DNA of 64,000 nucleotides from CAWDMC01 sp963803295 (GTDB lineage Bacteria > Acidobacteriota > Terriglobia > UBA7540): positions 186,001 to 250,000 of the forward strand of contig CAWDMC010000002.1 in the NCBI GenBank assembly GCA_963803295.1, written 5' to 3'. The notes beneath the pieces were generated by a model, which did not search any database, was not told the DNA's origin, and saw nothing but the letters and a program-made list of their open reading frames with translations. Both the position numbers and the translations under genes were made by a program. Each line of letters opens with the position of its first letter. Within the stretch, counting starts at the first letter, position 1. Shown here one piece after another: positions 25,656 to 34,996 of this stretch.

Positions 25656-27580
25656 GCGAATCCGAACTGGCCATGCGCTACGATGTAAGCCTGTTAGGCC
25701 AACAAGACCTGCATTTGTTTAACGAGGGAACTCATTATCGTATCCACGACAAGCTGGGAGCGCATCCCCTTGTCGTCGACGGCGTTCAGGGAACATATTT
25801 TTCCGTTTGGGCTCCGAATGCCAGAGAAGTTTTTGTCATCGGCGATTTTAACTTTTGGAACCGTGAGGCCAATCCACTTCATGAAAAAGGTGTGTCAGGA
25901 ATCTGGGAAGGCTGGGTGTCCGGAGCTATACCAGGGACTATTTATAAGTACTATATTATCTCTAACTCTAACGATTATCGAGTAGAAAAGGCAGATCCCA
26001 TCGGCTTTCGCCATGAAGTTCCGCCGCGAACGGCCTCCGTGGTCCATGATCTTAGTTATAACTGGGGAGACAGCGATTGGATGGAGTCCCGCCAGAAGCG
26101 TAACTCCGGCACCAGTCCCATCTCGATTTACGAAGTCCATCTCGGCTCCTGGATGCGCAAGTCGGACGATAACCATCGTTCGCTGGATTATCGCGAGATT
26201 GCGCCGGTCTTGGCCGAGTACGTCAAAAAGATGGGCTTCACCCATGTCGAATTTCTACCCATAATGGAGCATCCTTTCTACGGCTCCTGGGGCTACCAGA
26301 CCACCGGCTATTTTGCTCCCACCAGCCGCTTTGGTACGCCCCAGGATTTCATGTACCTCATTGACCATCTGCATCAGCAAGGAATCAGCGTTTATCTCGA
26401 TTGGGTGCCGTCGCATTTTCCCAACGACCAGCACGGGCTGACTTATTTCGATGGAACTCATCTTTATGAGCACGCCGATCCGCGCAAGGGCTTTCACCCG
26501 GAGTGGAAAAGCTCCATCTTCAACTACGGACGGAACGAGGTGCGCAGCTTTCTAATGTCGAGCGCCATGTTCTGGCTGGAGTCGTATCATGCTGACGGCC
26601 TGCGCGTTGACGGCGTCGCCTCTATGCTCTATCTCGACTACGCCCGGAATGCCGGCGAGTGGATCCCCAACCAATTCGGAGGCAGGGAGAACCTGGAAGC
26701 AGTCGATTTTCTGCGGCGCTTCAATCAGGATATCTATCTGAACTTTCCCGGCGCTCAGACCATCGCCGAAGAATCCACGGCCTGGCCGATGGTCTCACGC
26801 CCCACTTACATCGGCGGCCTGGGTTTCGGCATGAAGTGGGACATGGGTTGGATGCACGATACGCTGGACTACATGAACAAGGACCCCATCCACCGCCAGT
26901 ATCACCACAATGAACTGACGTTTCGCTCGCTCTACGCTCACACGGAAAACTTCGTTTTGCCGCTTTCGCACGACGAGGTGGTTTACGGTAAGGGCTCGCT
27001 GCTGGGCAAAATGCGGGGTGACGACTGGCAGAAGTTCGCCAACCTGCGCCTGCTTTTCGGATACATGTTCACTCAGCCGGGCAAGAAACTGGTGTTCATG
27101 GGAGGAGAATTCGGCCAGTGGAGGGAATGGTCGCACGATACCTCGCTTGACTGGCACTTGCTCGATTATCCGACTCACCAGGGCCTGCAGAAGTGGGTTG
27201 AAGATATCAATCAGTTTTATCGGAATGAGCCCGCCTTGCATGAACTGGACTTTTCGCAGGCCGGATTTGAATGGATCGACGGCAGCGACGCAGCTTCGAG
27301 CGTCATCAGCTATCTTCGCAAAGGCTCCTCCTCGGATTTGATTCTCGTGGTCTGCAACTTCACTCCCGTTGTGCGAGGTCCCTACAGAGTGGGCGTTCCG
27401 CGTCCCGGCTTCTGGCAGGAGAGCCTGAATAGCGACGCACCGATTTACGGAGGAAGCGGTCAAGGCAATAGCGGCGGCGTAGAATCGAGTCGCACGCCCT
27501 TCCACGGCCGCGAACAATCTTTGGATCTGACTCTGCCGCCGCTTGCCGTGATCGTGTTTAAGAGTCCGTCATCGAAATAG
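25652..27580 (+). CDS. glgB: 1,4-alpha-glucan branching enzyme GlgB
   Basis: Creates alpha-1,6 branches in glycogen. The 642-residue protein has an N-terminal CBM48 domain (VQGTYFSVWAPNAREVFVIG, then DFNFW), GH13_9 barrel motifs including HVEFLPIMEHPFYGSWGYQ, the nucleophile Asp in GLRVDGVASMLYLDY, Glu in TIAEESTAWP, and the transition-state Asp in LSHDEVVYGKGSL, then a C-terminal beta domain. It lacks the extra N-terminal domain of the 720-residue E. coli form. The ATG overlaps the malQ stop (ATGA), with GAGGAG eight bases upstream. It ends the glgE operon and supplies branch points that GlgE extends. Confidence 0.96.
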   Translation: MSESELAMRYDVSLLGQQDLHLFNEGTHYRIHDKLGAHPLVVDGVQGTYFSVWAPNAREVFVIGDFNFWNREANPLHEKGVSGIWEGWVSGAIPGTIYKYYIISNSNDYRVEKADPIGFRHEVPPRTASVVHDLSYNWGDSDWMESRQKRNSGTSPISIYEVHLGSWMRKSDDNHRSLDYREIAPVLAEYVKKMGFTHVEFLPIMEHPFYGSWGYQTTGYFAPTSRFGTPQDFMYLIDHLHQQGISVYLDWVPSHFPNDQHGLTYFDGTHLYEHADPRKGFHPEWKSSIFNYGRNEVRSFLMSSAMFWLESYHADGLRVDGVASMLYLDYARNAGEWIPNQFGGRENLEAVDFLRRFNQDIYLNFPGAQTIAEESTAWPMVSRPTYIGGLGFGMKWDMGWMHDTLDYMNKDPIHRQYHHNELTFRSLYAHTENFVLPLSHDEVVYGKGSLLGKMRGDDWQKFANLRLLFGYMFTQPGKKLVFMGGEFGQWREWSHDTSLDWHLLDYPTHQGLQKWVEDINQFYRNEPALHELDFSQAGFEWIDGSDAASSVISYLRKGSSSDLILVVCNFTPVVRGPYRVGVPRPGFWQESLNSDAPIYGGSGQGNSGGVESSRTPFHGREQSLDLTLPPLAVIVFKSPSSK

Positions 27581-27619
27581 TGGTTCGGTAGTTCAGCGCT
27601 GACGAACATGCTCCTGAGG

Positions 27620-27661
27620 AAACTGACATACTGGCATACTGACACAGGAGGAAGTCAGTTT
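27620..27661 (+). promoter_or_regulatory. Inverted repeat enclosing the ribosome site of the next gene
   Basis: AAACTGAC (27620-27627) pairs perfectly with GTCAGTTT (27654-27661). The AGGAGG that serves the 27664 gene lies inside the loop close to the right arm, so folding could limit translation. The loop also contains CATACTG twice. It might instead end transcription of glgB, but there is no U run. Confidence 0.4.
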
Positions 27662-27663
27662 AA

Positions 27664-27960
27664 ATGACCATTCTCGCAAAGCTTTTGAGGAAGGATCGCA
27701 AATTCTGGTTCGTCTGCTACACCTGCATGATGCAATCGGGCCACGATACTATGAGATCCGTCTATTATTCAGAGGACCCGCCGGTGCTAGTGGTCGGAAA
27801 AGCCTGGAGCCAGTGTCCACGCTGCGGCGGAACAAACACCAAGTCGTTTCAGACTCTCAAGGATGAGGGGTCGGAGTCCGCCCTGTTCGGGCTGGAACAG
27901 TTGGTAAAGAAATTCCCTCGAAGCCAGTTCAAGATCAGGGGGACTTCGCAGAAGAGTTAA
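27664..27960 (+). CDS. Small zinc-ribbon hypothetical protein, 98 aa
   Basis: Two Cys pairs, CYTCMM and QCPRCGG, frame a short beta segment, suggesting a zinc ribbon in the first 60 residues; the rest is charged and helical (ALFGLEQLVKKFPRSQFKI). AGGAGG precedes the ATG by about 12 bases, longer than usual. It follows glgB on the same strand by 83 bp and may be read through from that operon. No family recognised. It could bind nucleic acid, but nothing specific shows this. Confidence 0.6.
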   Translation: MTILAKLLRKDRKFWFVCYTCMMQSGHDTMRSVYYSEDPPVLVVGKAWSQCPRCGGTNTKSFQTLKDEGSESALFGLEQLVKKFPRSQFKIRGTSQKS

Positions 27961-27983
27961 ATTTAGCTCCACGGACTCACACG

Positions 27984-28009
27984 AAGCCGAGTCGGTATTC
28001 AACCGGCTT
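27984..28009. terminator. Possible bidirectional hairpin between convergent genes
   Basis: AAGCCG (27984-27989) pairs with CGGCTT (28004-28009) in the gap between the small zinc-ribbon gene and the convergent modBC stop. The stem is short and there is no long U run, so this is a weak call based mainly on position. Confidence 0.25.
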
Positions 28010-28049
28010 TGAGGCTGGCTATTCGCAAATCCTTTTGGTTCCCTGAGAT

Positions 28050-29948
28050 CTATTCTGACATCAGGAATAGTCGGTCCGGGCGCAGTTGCACGTGCCAAGG
28101 GGCCGGTAGATCGCGAAGCCGTGTCCAGTTATCCTTGAAAAGCTCCGCTTCCAGATGGTAGTGCGTCCGTCCGGCGTCCGGTTCCCTGAGGTGGAGAAAC
28201 AGAGTCACCCGAAAAGGCGTCTCGACTGCCCGCGCCAGCCAGCACGGGAAAGTGTTGGCACTATCGTCTTCCCCAAACCCCGTGGCTCCCTGCAACGCGA
28301 TCTCCCGAAAAACCAGGTGATGAGCTCGGATTCCAACGTAGGCGGGAGCGGAAGGGCCAACTGTGGAGGCGCGCAGCTTGCATCGCCAATCGAGCGCTTC
28401 AATCAGACCGTCCTCTGCCAGTCGGGCAGGCGAGAGATTCTTGCAACCGGTGACGCGGGCTACGGCGAAAGTCGGGGGCCGCCGGAAGACGTCCTCCTTC
28501 GCGCCCCAGGCCACCTGGCGTCCGTGATCCAGCACCAGCAGATTGTCCGCAATGCGATAGGCCTCCTCGAGGTTATGCGTAACATAGAGCAGGACACCCG
28601 GCCCATCGGCAAGAGCATCGATAAGCTGCACTTCCATCTGGCTGCGCAGGTAGGAATCCAAGGCGGAGAGAGGCTCATCGAGCAGGATGGCATCAGGTTC
28701 GATCACCAGGGCCCGCGCCAGCGCGACGCGTTGTTGCTCCCCTCCGGAAAGCTCATGGGGATAGCGGCCTTCCATGCCGGCCAGATGAAATCTGGCCAGG
28801 ATTGACGCCGCGCGCGTGGTCCGCTCCATCTTCGTCTTGCCGTGCAATCCAAACCCGACGTTCGCTGCCACCGTAAGGTGCGGGAACAAAGCATAGCCCT
28901 GAATCAGCAATCCGACTTTCCGCCGGCGGCTGGGAAGATCAATCGCCTGATCGGAATCATAGAGAACGCGGCCGTTGAGTTCGATGCGGCCGCGGGCCGG
29001 AGTTTCGAGGCCTGCGATCGAGCGCAGGGTCATAGTCTTGCCCGAACCCGAGGCTCCCACTATTGCCAGCGGCCCCTCCGCAGAGAATTTAGTTTTGAGC
29101 TGAAAGCCGGGCAGTCGTTGTTCGACGTCGACAAGCAGACGAAAGCCCTGATTATTGTCGCGGTTCACCGGCCGTCGACTCGTCCAGTGCTCTGGTGAGT
29201 CAGCCTCGGCCGCTCGTTCTTCGCGGGGCGGCGGCCAATCGAGGCCTGCTTGCCGCCGAGCCGTGGCCAACGATGAGCGCTGATAGGACCAGTAGTGAAG
29301 GGCAGCCACCACCACCAGCGATACTGAAATGACGACGAGGCTCAACAGGATTGCTCTTCGGAATTGGCCACTTTCGACAGCGAAAAATACAGCGACGGGA
29401 AGTGTTTGAGTGCGCCCGGGGATGTTGCCCGCAAGCATCAAGGTCGCACCGAACTCGCCCAAGGCGCGAGCGAATGACAAGCTGAGACCGGCGACGATTC
29501 CCGGCCAGGCAAGCGGAAGCATGATCGAAGTTAGTATGCGAAACTCGCCGGCCCCCAAAGTCCTAGCAGCCTGGATGAGATTGTCATCGATCTGCTCAAA
29601 GGCGCCCAGGGCAGTCTTGTACATCAGAGGGAACGCCACCACGGTGGCAGCAATCACCGTGGCCGGCCAGGAGAAGACGACCGTGACCCCGAAGCGTTGA
29701 ACGAGCCGGCCCACAGGGCTTGAGGCCCCGAAACAGACCAAAAGGAGGAACCCTACTACTGAAGGTGGCAAGACCAGCGGAAGCATAAGCAGGCCATCGA
29801 TCGCGCCTCTCGAGCGCGTTCTCCAGCGACCCTTCCAGGCACGACGATCGCCGAGCATCCCACGCGCCACCGCGATACCCAGGAAGAAAGTAATCAGGGT
29901 CGCAGAAAACGCGGTCTTAAGGGAGGTCCAGACAGGGGTGAAATCCAT
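28050..29948 (-). CDS. Molybdate ABC transporter, permease-ATPase fusion (ModB-ModC)
   Basis: A single 632-residue chain joining two normally separate subunits. Residues 1-225 are the ModB-like permease with five or six helices and the EAA-type loop (QAARTLGAGEFRILTSIMLP, then PLAWPGIVAG). After a charged linker, residues 280-500 are the ATPase: Walker A GASGSGKTMT, signature LSGGEQQRVALARAL, Walker B AILLDEPLSALD, and H-loop YVTHNLEEAY. The remaining 130 residues resemble a TOBE-like oxyanion-binding regulatory end. It lies 59 bp downstream of modA. ModB/ModC fusions are known in some bacteria. Molybdate rather than tungstate or sulfate is inferred from the adjacent ModA. Confidence 0.88.
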   Translation of the reverse strand: MDFTPVWTSLKTAFSATLITFFLGIAVARGMLGDRRAWKGRWRTRSRGAIDGLLMLPLVLPPSVVGFLLLVCFGASSPVGRLVQRFGVTVVFSWPATVIAATVVAFPLMYKTALGAFEQIDDNLIQAARTLGAGEFRILTSIMLPLAWPGIVAGLSLSFARALGEFGATLMLAGNIPGRTQTLPVAVFFAVESGQFRRAILLSLVVISVSLVVVAALHYWSYQRSSLATARRQAGLDWPPPREERAAEADSPEHWTSRRPVNRDNNQGFRLLVDVEQRLPGFQLKTKFSAEGPLAIVGASGSGKTMTLRSIAGLETPARGRIELNGRVLYDSDQAIDLPSRRRKVGLLIQGYALFPHLTVAANVGFGLHGKTKMERTTRAASILARFHLAGMEGRYPHELSGGEQQRVALARALVIEPDAILLDEPLSALDSYLRSQMEVQLIDALADGPGVLLYVTHNLEEAYRIADNLLVLDHGRQVAWGAKEDVFRRPPTFAVARVTGCKNLSPARLAEDGLIEALDWRCKLRASTVGPSAPAYVGIRAHHLVFREIALQGATGFGEDDSANTFPCWLARAVETPFRVTLFLHLREPDAGRTHYHLEAELFKDNWTRLRDLPAPWHVQLRPDRLFLMSE

Positions 29949-30007
29949 GGGCTCAGCTCAGAAGCAAGGACATATCCCAACGAACACGGAGAATTTCCTT
30001 CGCGGTC

Positions 30008-30823
30008 TCACTCCAAGGGACGAAAGCCTTGGCTCCGAAACACCTGCCGGGCCGCACGGCTTGACAGGAAACGCTCGAAATCCAGGGCAGACCTCCGATC
30101 GTGCGAACGCTCCAGCACAGCCACGGTGTAGACGATCGGGGCATGAGAGCCGGGCGGCGCCACGGCAACAATCCTGACATCATGGGTTATGTTGGCGTCG
30201 GTCTGGTAGACCATACCAGCATCGACGTTCCCGGTCGAGACGTACGTTAGCACCTGCCGCACATCCTTCGTCAGGATGATCTTGGGCCGGAGGGTATCAT
30301 AGAGTCCGAGCGAAGTCAGGACCTGCTCGGAGTATTGGCCTGCCGGGACGCTGGCAGGATCACCCATGGCAAACTTCGCGACCTCAGGACCAGCCAGGTC
30401 TTGGAATTCCAAAATCGCGCGACGATTGACGGGCCTCACCAGAACGATTTCGTTGCCAACGAGGTCCCGGCGCGAGCCCTCGACCAGCAAGTGCGCTGCT
30501 TCGAGCGCGTTCATCTCTCGCGGAGAAGCTGAGAGAAAAATGTCAACTGGAGCACCCTGTTCGATCTGTTGCTCCAGGCTACCGGATCCTCCAAAGTTGT
30601 ATTCGATTTCGATGGCGGGCTTCTCTTGTCTATAGAGGCCGTTGATTTGGTCGAGCGAATCTTTGAGGCTCATCGCCGCCGAGACCGTAAGGGTACGCCG
30701 GGCTTGAGATGCGGGAGAGTGGTTGCAGCAGAGGATCCAGCAGACGCCACATGCGATCAGGCCCACTCGCAAGATCCCAAGCTGCTGAGGAGAACGTAAA
30801 CTGGCGCTTCGAGGATCAGCCAT
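30008..30823 (-). CDS. modA: Molybdate ABC transporter substrate-binding protein ModA
   Basis: Periplasmic binding protein of 271 residues. A signal region (LRVGLIACGVCWILCCNHSP) is followed by the ModA pattern LTVSAAMSLKDSLDQI, YNFGGSGSLEQQIEQGAPVD with the oxyanion-contacting Ser, FLSASPREMNAL, VGNEIVLVRP, FAMGDPASVPAGQYSEQ, and GNVDAGMVYQTDA. Cys-Cys just before the mature part might serve as a lipobox, but its spacing is not typical. I take the ATG at 30823 because a TATAAT lies about 50 bases upstream; a longer TTG-started frame would run across that element. It forms an operon with the permease-ATPase fusion. Confidence 0.9.
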   Translation of the reverse strand: MADPRSASLRSPQQLGILRVGLIACGVCWILCCNHSPASQARRTLTVSAAMSLKDSLDQINGLYRQEKPAIEIEYNFGGSGSLEQQIEQGAPVDIFLSASPREMNALEAAHLLVEGSRRDLVGNEIVLVRPVNRRAILEFQDLAGPEVAKFAMGDPASVPAGQYSEQVLTSLGLYDTLRPKIILTKDVRQVLTYVSTGNVDAGMVYQTDANITHDVRIVAVAPPGSHAPIVYTVAVLERSHDRRSALDFERFLSSRAARQVFRSQGFRPLE

Positions 30824-30871
30824 CGCACCCGCTTGAGTAGCGCAAGAGCACCGTAAGAGCGTAGAAAGAAG

Positions 30872-30877
30872 ATTATA
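30872..30877 (-). promoter_or_regulatory. Possible -10 element for modA
   Basis: A perfect TATAAT on this strand about 50 bases before the modA ATG. No good -35 hexamer sits at 16-18 bases, so an activator or an imperfect -35 would be needed. No ModE-type palindrome was recognised. Confidence 0.3.
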
Positions 30878-30977
30878 CGCCACGGACCGCCGCAATTCGA
30901 TTGATCCAGGTAGCGTCAGAGGAAGCGATCAACGAAGCGTATGTCCCATCATGAGACGCCGATCAAAAAGCCTCGGC

Positions 30978-33716
30978 TCACAGGACGGTCAGCAGTCGCG
31001 CACGAATATTTTCTTGTTCGCGGGGATCAAGTTTCATTTCGCCGGAAGTGAGGTAGAAAACGTCGATTGCTTTCTCGCCTTCAGTGTCAATCAGCGCCAC
31101 TTCGATATTACAGCCAAGCTCGGCAAGCGTGGAGCTCACTTGGTAAAGCAATCCCAACCGGTCCTGGGTGACCAGTTCCAAAAGAGTGCTGTGAGATGAA
31201 GAAATGTCATCAAAGTGAACCTGAGTGGGTATTTCAACTTTGGCGTTGCGGGATTTCTGATTGCGGCCGCGCCTTTCGATCAGCGACGACACTTTCACAC
31301 CACCGTTTAGCACCTCGAGAATGTCGTTTTTCAGGCGATCGGCTTCGCCGGCATTGAGCTGAAGCGTTTCGTAGAGATCCACGTAACGGAAAGTGTCGAG
31401 GACCATGCCTGCAGTATTCGCGAAAGCGTCCACCTTCAGGATGTTCATACCCCAAGCGGCGAGAACGCCGGTCAGGGAGGCAAACAGAAAAGGCCGGTCG
31501 GGGGTGAGGATCGTCAATTCGTGGAGGTTCTTGCGGCTGCGCAGATGGAGTTGGACTGATTGCTTTAGCAGGAGGCGGGACATGCGGTAGTGCGTCGCAA
31601 TCTCTTCGGGAGAGTGAGTTTCGAGATAACGTTTGGGAAAGCCCTCGAGAAATACGCCCAGATCGCGCTGGCTATCTCCGAGGAACGAAAGATCCTCCTG
31701 TGCAGCCGAGGATTCCGAAAGGAGACGGAGAACGAGGGCGGCTTTGTCCGGATAGTCTTCCGCTGTTCCCGCGTGGAAGCGCTCATCATCAAGGTTGCGC
31801 ACCATCTGGTTGGAGACAGAAGCGTACAGCTGCCAAAGCATTTCCTTCTTCCACGGAGTAAGCGCTTCGGGATTCACGGCAGTGATGTCGGCAAAAGTAA
31901 GCAGGGTGAGCAGCTTCAGCCGCTCCGGCGTCCCCACGCGCTCCGCCACATCACGTGTCGTGTCCGGATCGAAGATATCGCGACGCTGGAGGGTGGCAGA
32001 CAGATCCAAGTGCCGGGCGACCAGGAAGGTGATGACGTCGCGATCCCGCACGGAGAGTTCCAATCGTGAAAAAACCGACTGCAGCGCCTCCAGACTGCCC
32101 TGTGTGTGATTCTCTACCGGCATTCCCTTGCCGACATCATGAAAGAGCAGGGCGAAGTAAAGTAGCTCCGGCTGCTCCAATTCGCCAAGGATCTCAGCAA
32201 AGCGGAGGTCCCACGGCTCGATCTCTCCCGCAGAAGCGGATTTCCGGCTTTTCGCCATCACCGCCAACTGGTGCAGGCTCTGGATAGCCATGAACGAGTG
32301 CTCGTCTACCGTGTAGCGATGATAGAAGTCGCGAATCACCAGGGCGTCAATCGCTTTGAATTCAGGGAACATCGCCACCAGTACGCCCGATCGGTGCATG
32401 GCCCGGAGCGCGGCAGCAGAGTGGGGCAACACTAAAATACGGCGGAACCGTCCCCACAAACCGTCAACGCCGGGCAAGGTGTCTCGCACGCGAGCGAGCC
32501 CGTCGTCCAGCCAGCGTTCCCCCTCCGAACTCAGTTCCAGGCCATGGCGGGCTATCATCTCGAACAGGCTTAGAAGCAGCTCTGGGCCACTAATCCCCGC
32601 CGCCGGCATACGAGGGAAAATCCGGCCCCTGATCACGGAAAAATCCGCGTTTGACAGCCTGGATCTCCAGTCCTGAAACAACGCATACAGAGAAGAGGGC
32701 CCGGCTGAGGCAGACTCCACAAGTTGTGAACTAAGCCGATCAATAACGCGAGTATGGCGAAAAAAGGATCGCATCCAGTCCGCCGCTGCAAGCGGCGCCT
32801 CCCCAAGGCTCGAGCCGGAGGCTCGGCAGCCGATGCTACGCGCGGCCGCTTGATCCTGCAGCTCGTAGCTCAATACGTTGTCATCGCGGCCTTGGCGATA
32901 GTGCACAAAGCACCGTACCGCGGTGAGGAACGCAAAGGCACGGCGGCTTCCCTCGCGCACGGCCGGAGGAAATTGGCTTTCCGGATCGTTCCACCTACTC
33001 GAGCGGTCAAGATCATTGACCAATGCCAGCCAGCGACATACATGGTAATCGCGCAGGCCTCCGGGAACATCTTTAAAGTCGGGCTCCAGGTGAAAAATGG
33101 TGTCACCCTGTTTCTGATGGCGGCGTTGCGTCATCTCCACTAAATCCGAGACCAGGTCGCGGCGGTCGCGCGCCACTAGTTGAGGTATCACCTTTTCCCG
33201 CAAGCTGGCAAATAGCTGCTGATCTCCGCAAAGGCAACGGCTATCGAGCAAGGAAACGCTCAGCTCCAAGTTGTCACGCTGAAGCTGACCGCACTCGGTC
33301 AACGTCCGCACGGAGTGTCCCACTCGGAAGCGCAGATCCCAAAGTGAACGGGCCAGGGTAGCAATTGCATCCCGAAAGGGCGCCGCTGGGGCTTGCTCGC
33401 TAGAACGGCCATTCTTGACGAGGAAGACCAAGTCGACATCCGAGTGCGGAAAGAGTTCCCTTCTTCCGTAGCCGCCGACCGCAACTAAAGCGAGTCCTTT
33501 AGGGCCGCCCACATTTTCCGAGATTAGTTGACTGTAAAGCTGAATGACAACTTCGTCCGCCAGACGCGAGCGCTCGCGAAGCGCCGCCCCGCCGTCACCC
33601 GTCGTATCAAACCTCCCCTGGATGGCAGCCGAGTGAGTCTCAATGTATTCCGCAAGAGAAGTCGCCGGGCCGCGAGGAACGGCCTCTCGAGGAAGCGGGC
33701 TGGGTCCAGAAGACAT
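30978..33716 (-). CDS. glnD: Bifunctional uridylyltransferase/uridylyl-removing enzyme GlnD
   Basis: Nitrogen sensor that uridylylates PII proteins when glutamine is low and removes the groups when it is high. The 912-residue length is typical. Domains in order: nucleotidyltransferase with VAVGGYGRRELFPHSDVDLV near residue 80, helical linker, HD domain with DEHSFMAIQSLHQL and LLFHDVGKGMPVENH near 430-510, and two C-terminal ACT domains (ELTILTPDRPFLFASLTGVL and LLELVTQDRLGLLYQVSSTL). The catalytic G-S-DxD and HD residues are intact. No glnB, glnK or amtB is nearby. A sigma-70-like promoter lies about 90 bases upstream. Confidence 0.95.
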   Translation of the reverse strand: MSSGPSPLPREAVPRGPATSLAEYIETHSAAIQGRFDTTGDGGAALRERSRLADEVVIQLYSQLISENVGGPKGLALVAVGGYGRRELFPHSDVDLVFLVKNGRSSEQAPAAPFRDAIATLARSLWDLRFRVGHSVRTLTECGQLQRDNLELSVSLLDSRCLCGDQQLFASLREKVIPQLVARDRRDLVSDLVEMTQRRHQKQGDTIFHLEPDFKDVPGGLRDYHVCRWLALVNDLDRSSRWNDPESQFPPAVREGSRRAFAFLTAVRCFVHYRQGRDDNVLSYELQDQAAARSIGCRASGSSLGEAPLAAADWMRSFFRHTRVIDRLSSQLVESASAGPSSLYALFQDWRSRLSNADFSVIRGRIFPRMPAAGISGPELLLSLFEMIARHGLELSSEGERWLDDGLARVRDTLPGVDGLWGRFRRILVLPHSAAALRAMHRSGVLVAMFPEFKAIDALVIRDFYHRYTVDEHSFMAIQSLHQLAVMAKSRKSASAGEIEPWDLRFAEILGELEQPELLYFALLFHDVGKGMPVENHTQGSLEALQSVFSRLELSVRDRDVITFLVARHLDLSATLQRRDIFDPDTTRDVAERVGTPERLKLLTLLTFADITAVNPEALTPWKKEMLWQLYASVSNQMVRNLDDERFHAGTAEDYPDKAALVLRLLSESSAAQEDLSFLGDSQRDLGVFLEGFPKRYLETHSPEEIATHYRMSRLLLKQSVQLHLRSRKNLHELTILTPDRPFLFASLTGVLAAWGMNILKVDAFANTAGMVLDTFRYVDLYETLQLNAGEADRLKNDILEVLNGGVKVSSLIERRGRNQKSRNAKVEIPTQVHFDDISSSHSTLLELVTQDRLGLLYQVSSTLAELGCNIEVALIDTEGEKAIDVFYLTSGEMKLDPREQENIRARLLTVL

Positions 33717-33800
33717 CGGTTACTAGTTCGCCGGCATCATGATTTGAGGCAGTCTGTCTCTGCCCTTCGTTCCTGCTCTTTCATGACAAAGCAAACGTTA

Positions 33801-33830
33801 AGTATAGAAAGCGAGGATGGGAAATCTCAA
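33801..33830 (-). promoter_or_regulatory. Sigma-70-type promoter upstream of glnD
   Basis: On this strand TTGAGA (33825-33830) and TATACT (33801-33806) are separated by 18 bases, about 85 bases before the glnD ATG. The remainder of the 305-bp gap 33717-34021 shows no gene, repeat or terminator that I can support. Confidence 0.55.
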
Positions 33831-34021
33831 ATCAAAATGATTTATAACGCGCATAATCGACCTTGACCCAGGTGCGTCTGCTCTACCAGGCCCCTCCGTC
33901 AGGCGCCGCCAATCCCGGCCAGTACGATTGCAGCCATCAGGAATGTCGAATTGAGAGACGGATTGCGGTGGATTGAACGACGGGCGCCCACCAGCTGCCG
34001 GGTACCGCCGTGCGAGTGCCG

Positions 34022-34996
34022 CTAGGAGACGGCAAGCGTGGGAGTCTGCTCTCGTGACGTACCGTTAGCGCCTTCCATGGCATCGCGGGGTGAGGCAAGT
34101 TCAACGCGATTGCGACCGTTGTGCTTGGCCCGATAGAGCGCCGTGTCTGCGGCTCGCAGCAGAGCGTCCCAATCGTGAGTTTTGGTCTCCTCGCTGGCTG
34201 CCACGCCAACGCTCAAGGTGAGTTTAATGCGCGTCCCGCCAAGATCGAAGAGTTCGCCGCCCACGCACGCGCGAAGTCTTTCGGCCTGGCTCAGGACGCT
34301 GGCAGCGTCACAACCCGGCACCACGACCAGGAATTCTTCGCCGCCGTATCGTCCAATAGAGTCATAGGGCCGCACCGCCCCGCGCAAGCGGCGAGCCACT
34401 TCGCTGAGCACCAGGTCGCCCGCCATGTGCCCGTAGGTATCGTTGACCCGTTTGAAATGGTCAAGGTCGGACATGACCACGGCCAGCGGGTCGCCCTGCC
34501 TTTGTGAACGTTCCAGTTCATTTCGTAAAATGTCAAACACTGCCGCGTGATTCCATAATCCGGTCAGGGGATCATGGGTGGCTTGGACGCGCAGAAACTC
34601 TCGTGCTGAGATCAGTTCCTCCTGCAGGTCGAGAATGCGCTTGCCGGCGCGCAGGTGGGCGCGAAGTTCGTGGGCGTCAAAGGGCTTGATGAGGTAATCA
34701 TCGGCGCCAGACTCGATTCCCTCAATGATGTCACTTTTCTGGTCCTTCGCCGTCAACAGGATAATGTATACGTAAGGATGGCTGCCGCGCTCCCTGACCT
34801 TGCGGCACACCTGCACTCCATCCATACCCGGCATCATCCAATCGATGATACAAAGCTGGGGAGCCCCTTCCTGCTGCAGCATCTGCCACGCTTCGATGCC
34901 GTCACGAGCGACCGAGACCTCGAAGCCCCACTTCTTCAGAAACGCCTCCAGCATGTGGCGAGAAACGGGATCGTCTTCAGCAATTAGAATCCGCAT
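34022..34996 (-). CDS. Receiver-domain diguanylate cyclase (PleD/WspR-like)
   Basis: A 324-residue response regulator that makes cyclic di-GMP. Residues 1-120 form a receiver: MRILIAEDDPVSR acidic pair, phospho-acceptor Asp in CIIDWMMPGMDG, TAK and the conserved Lys in YLIKPF. A short coiled linker leads to a GGDEF domain with DPLTGLWN, DLDHFKRVNDTYGH and an intact active site GGEEF. The inhibitory I-site RPYD lies five residues before GGEEF, so product feedback is expected. The ATG at 34996 has GAGAAGG six bases before it. It belongs with the two hybrid kinases encoded upstream on the same strand, now separated from them by an insertion sequence. Confidence 0.95.
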   Translation of the reverse strand: MRILIAEDDPVSRHMLEAFLKKWGFEVSVARDGIEAWQMLQQEGAPQLCIIDWMMPGMDGVQVCRKVRERGSHPYVYIILLTAKDQKSDIIEGIESGADDYLIKPFDAHELRAHLRAGKRILDLQEELISAREFLRVQATHDPLTGLWNHAAVFDILRNELERSQRQGDPLAVVMSDLDHFKRVNDTYGHMAGDLVLSEVARRLRGAVRPYDSIGRYGGEEFLVVVPGCDAASVLSQAERLRACVGGELFDLGGTRIKLTLSVGVAASEETKTHDWDALLRAADTALYRAKHNGRNRVELASPRDAMEGANGTSREQTPTLAVS

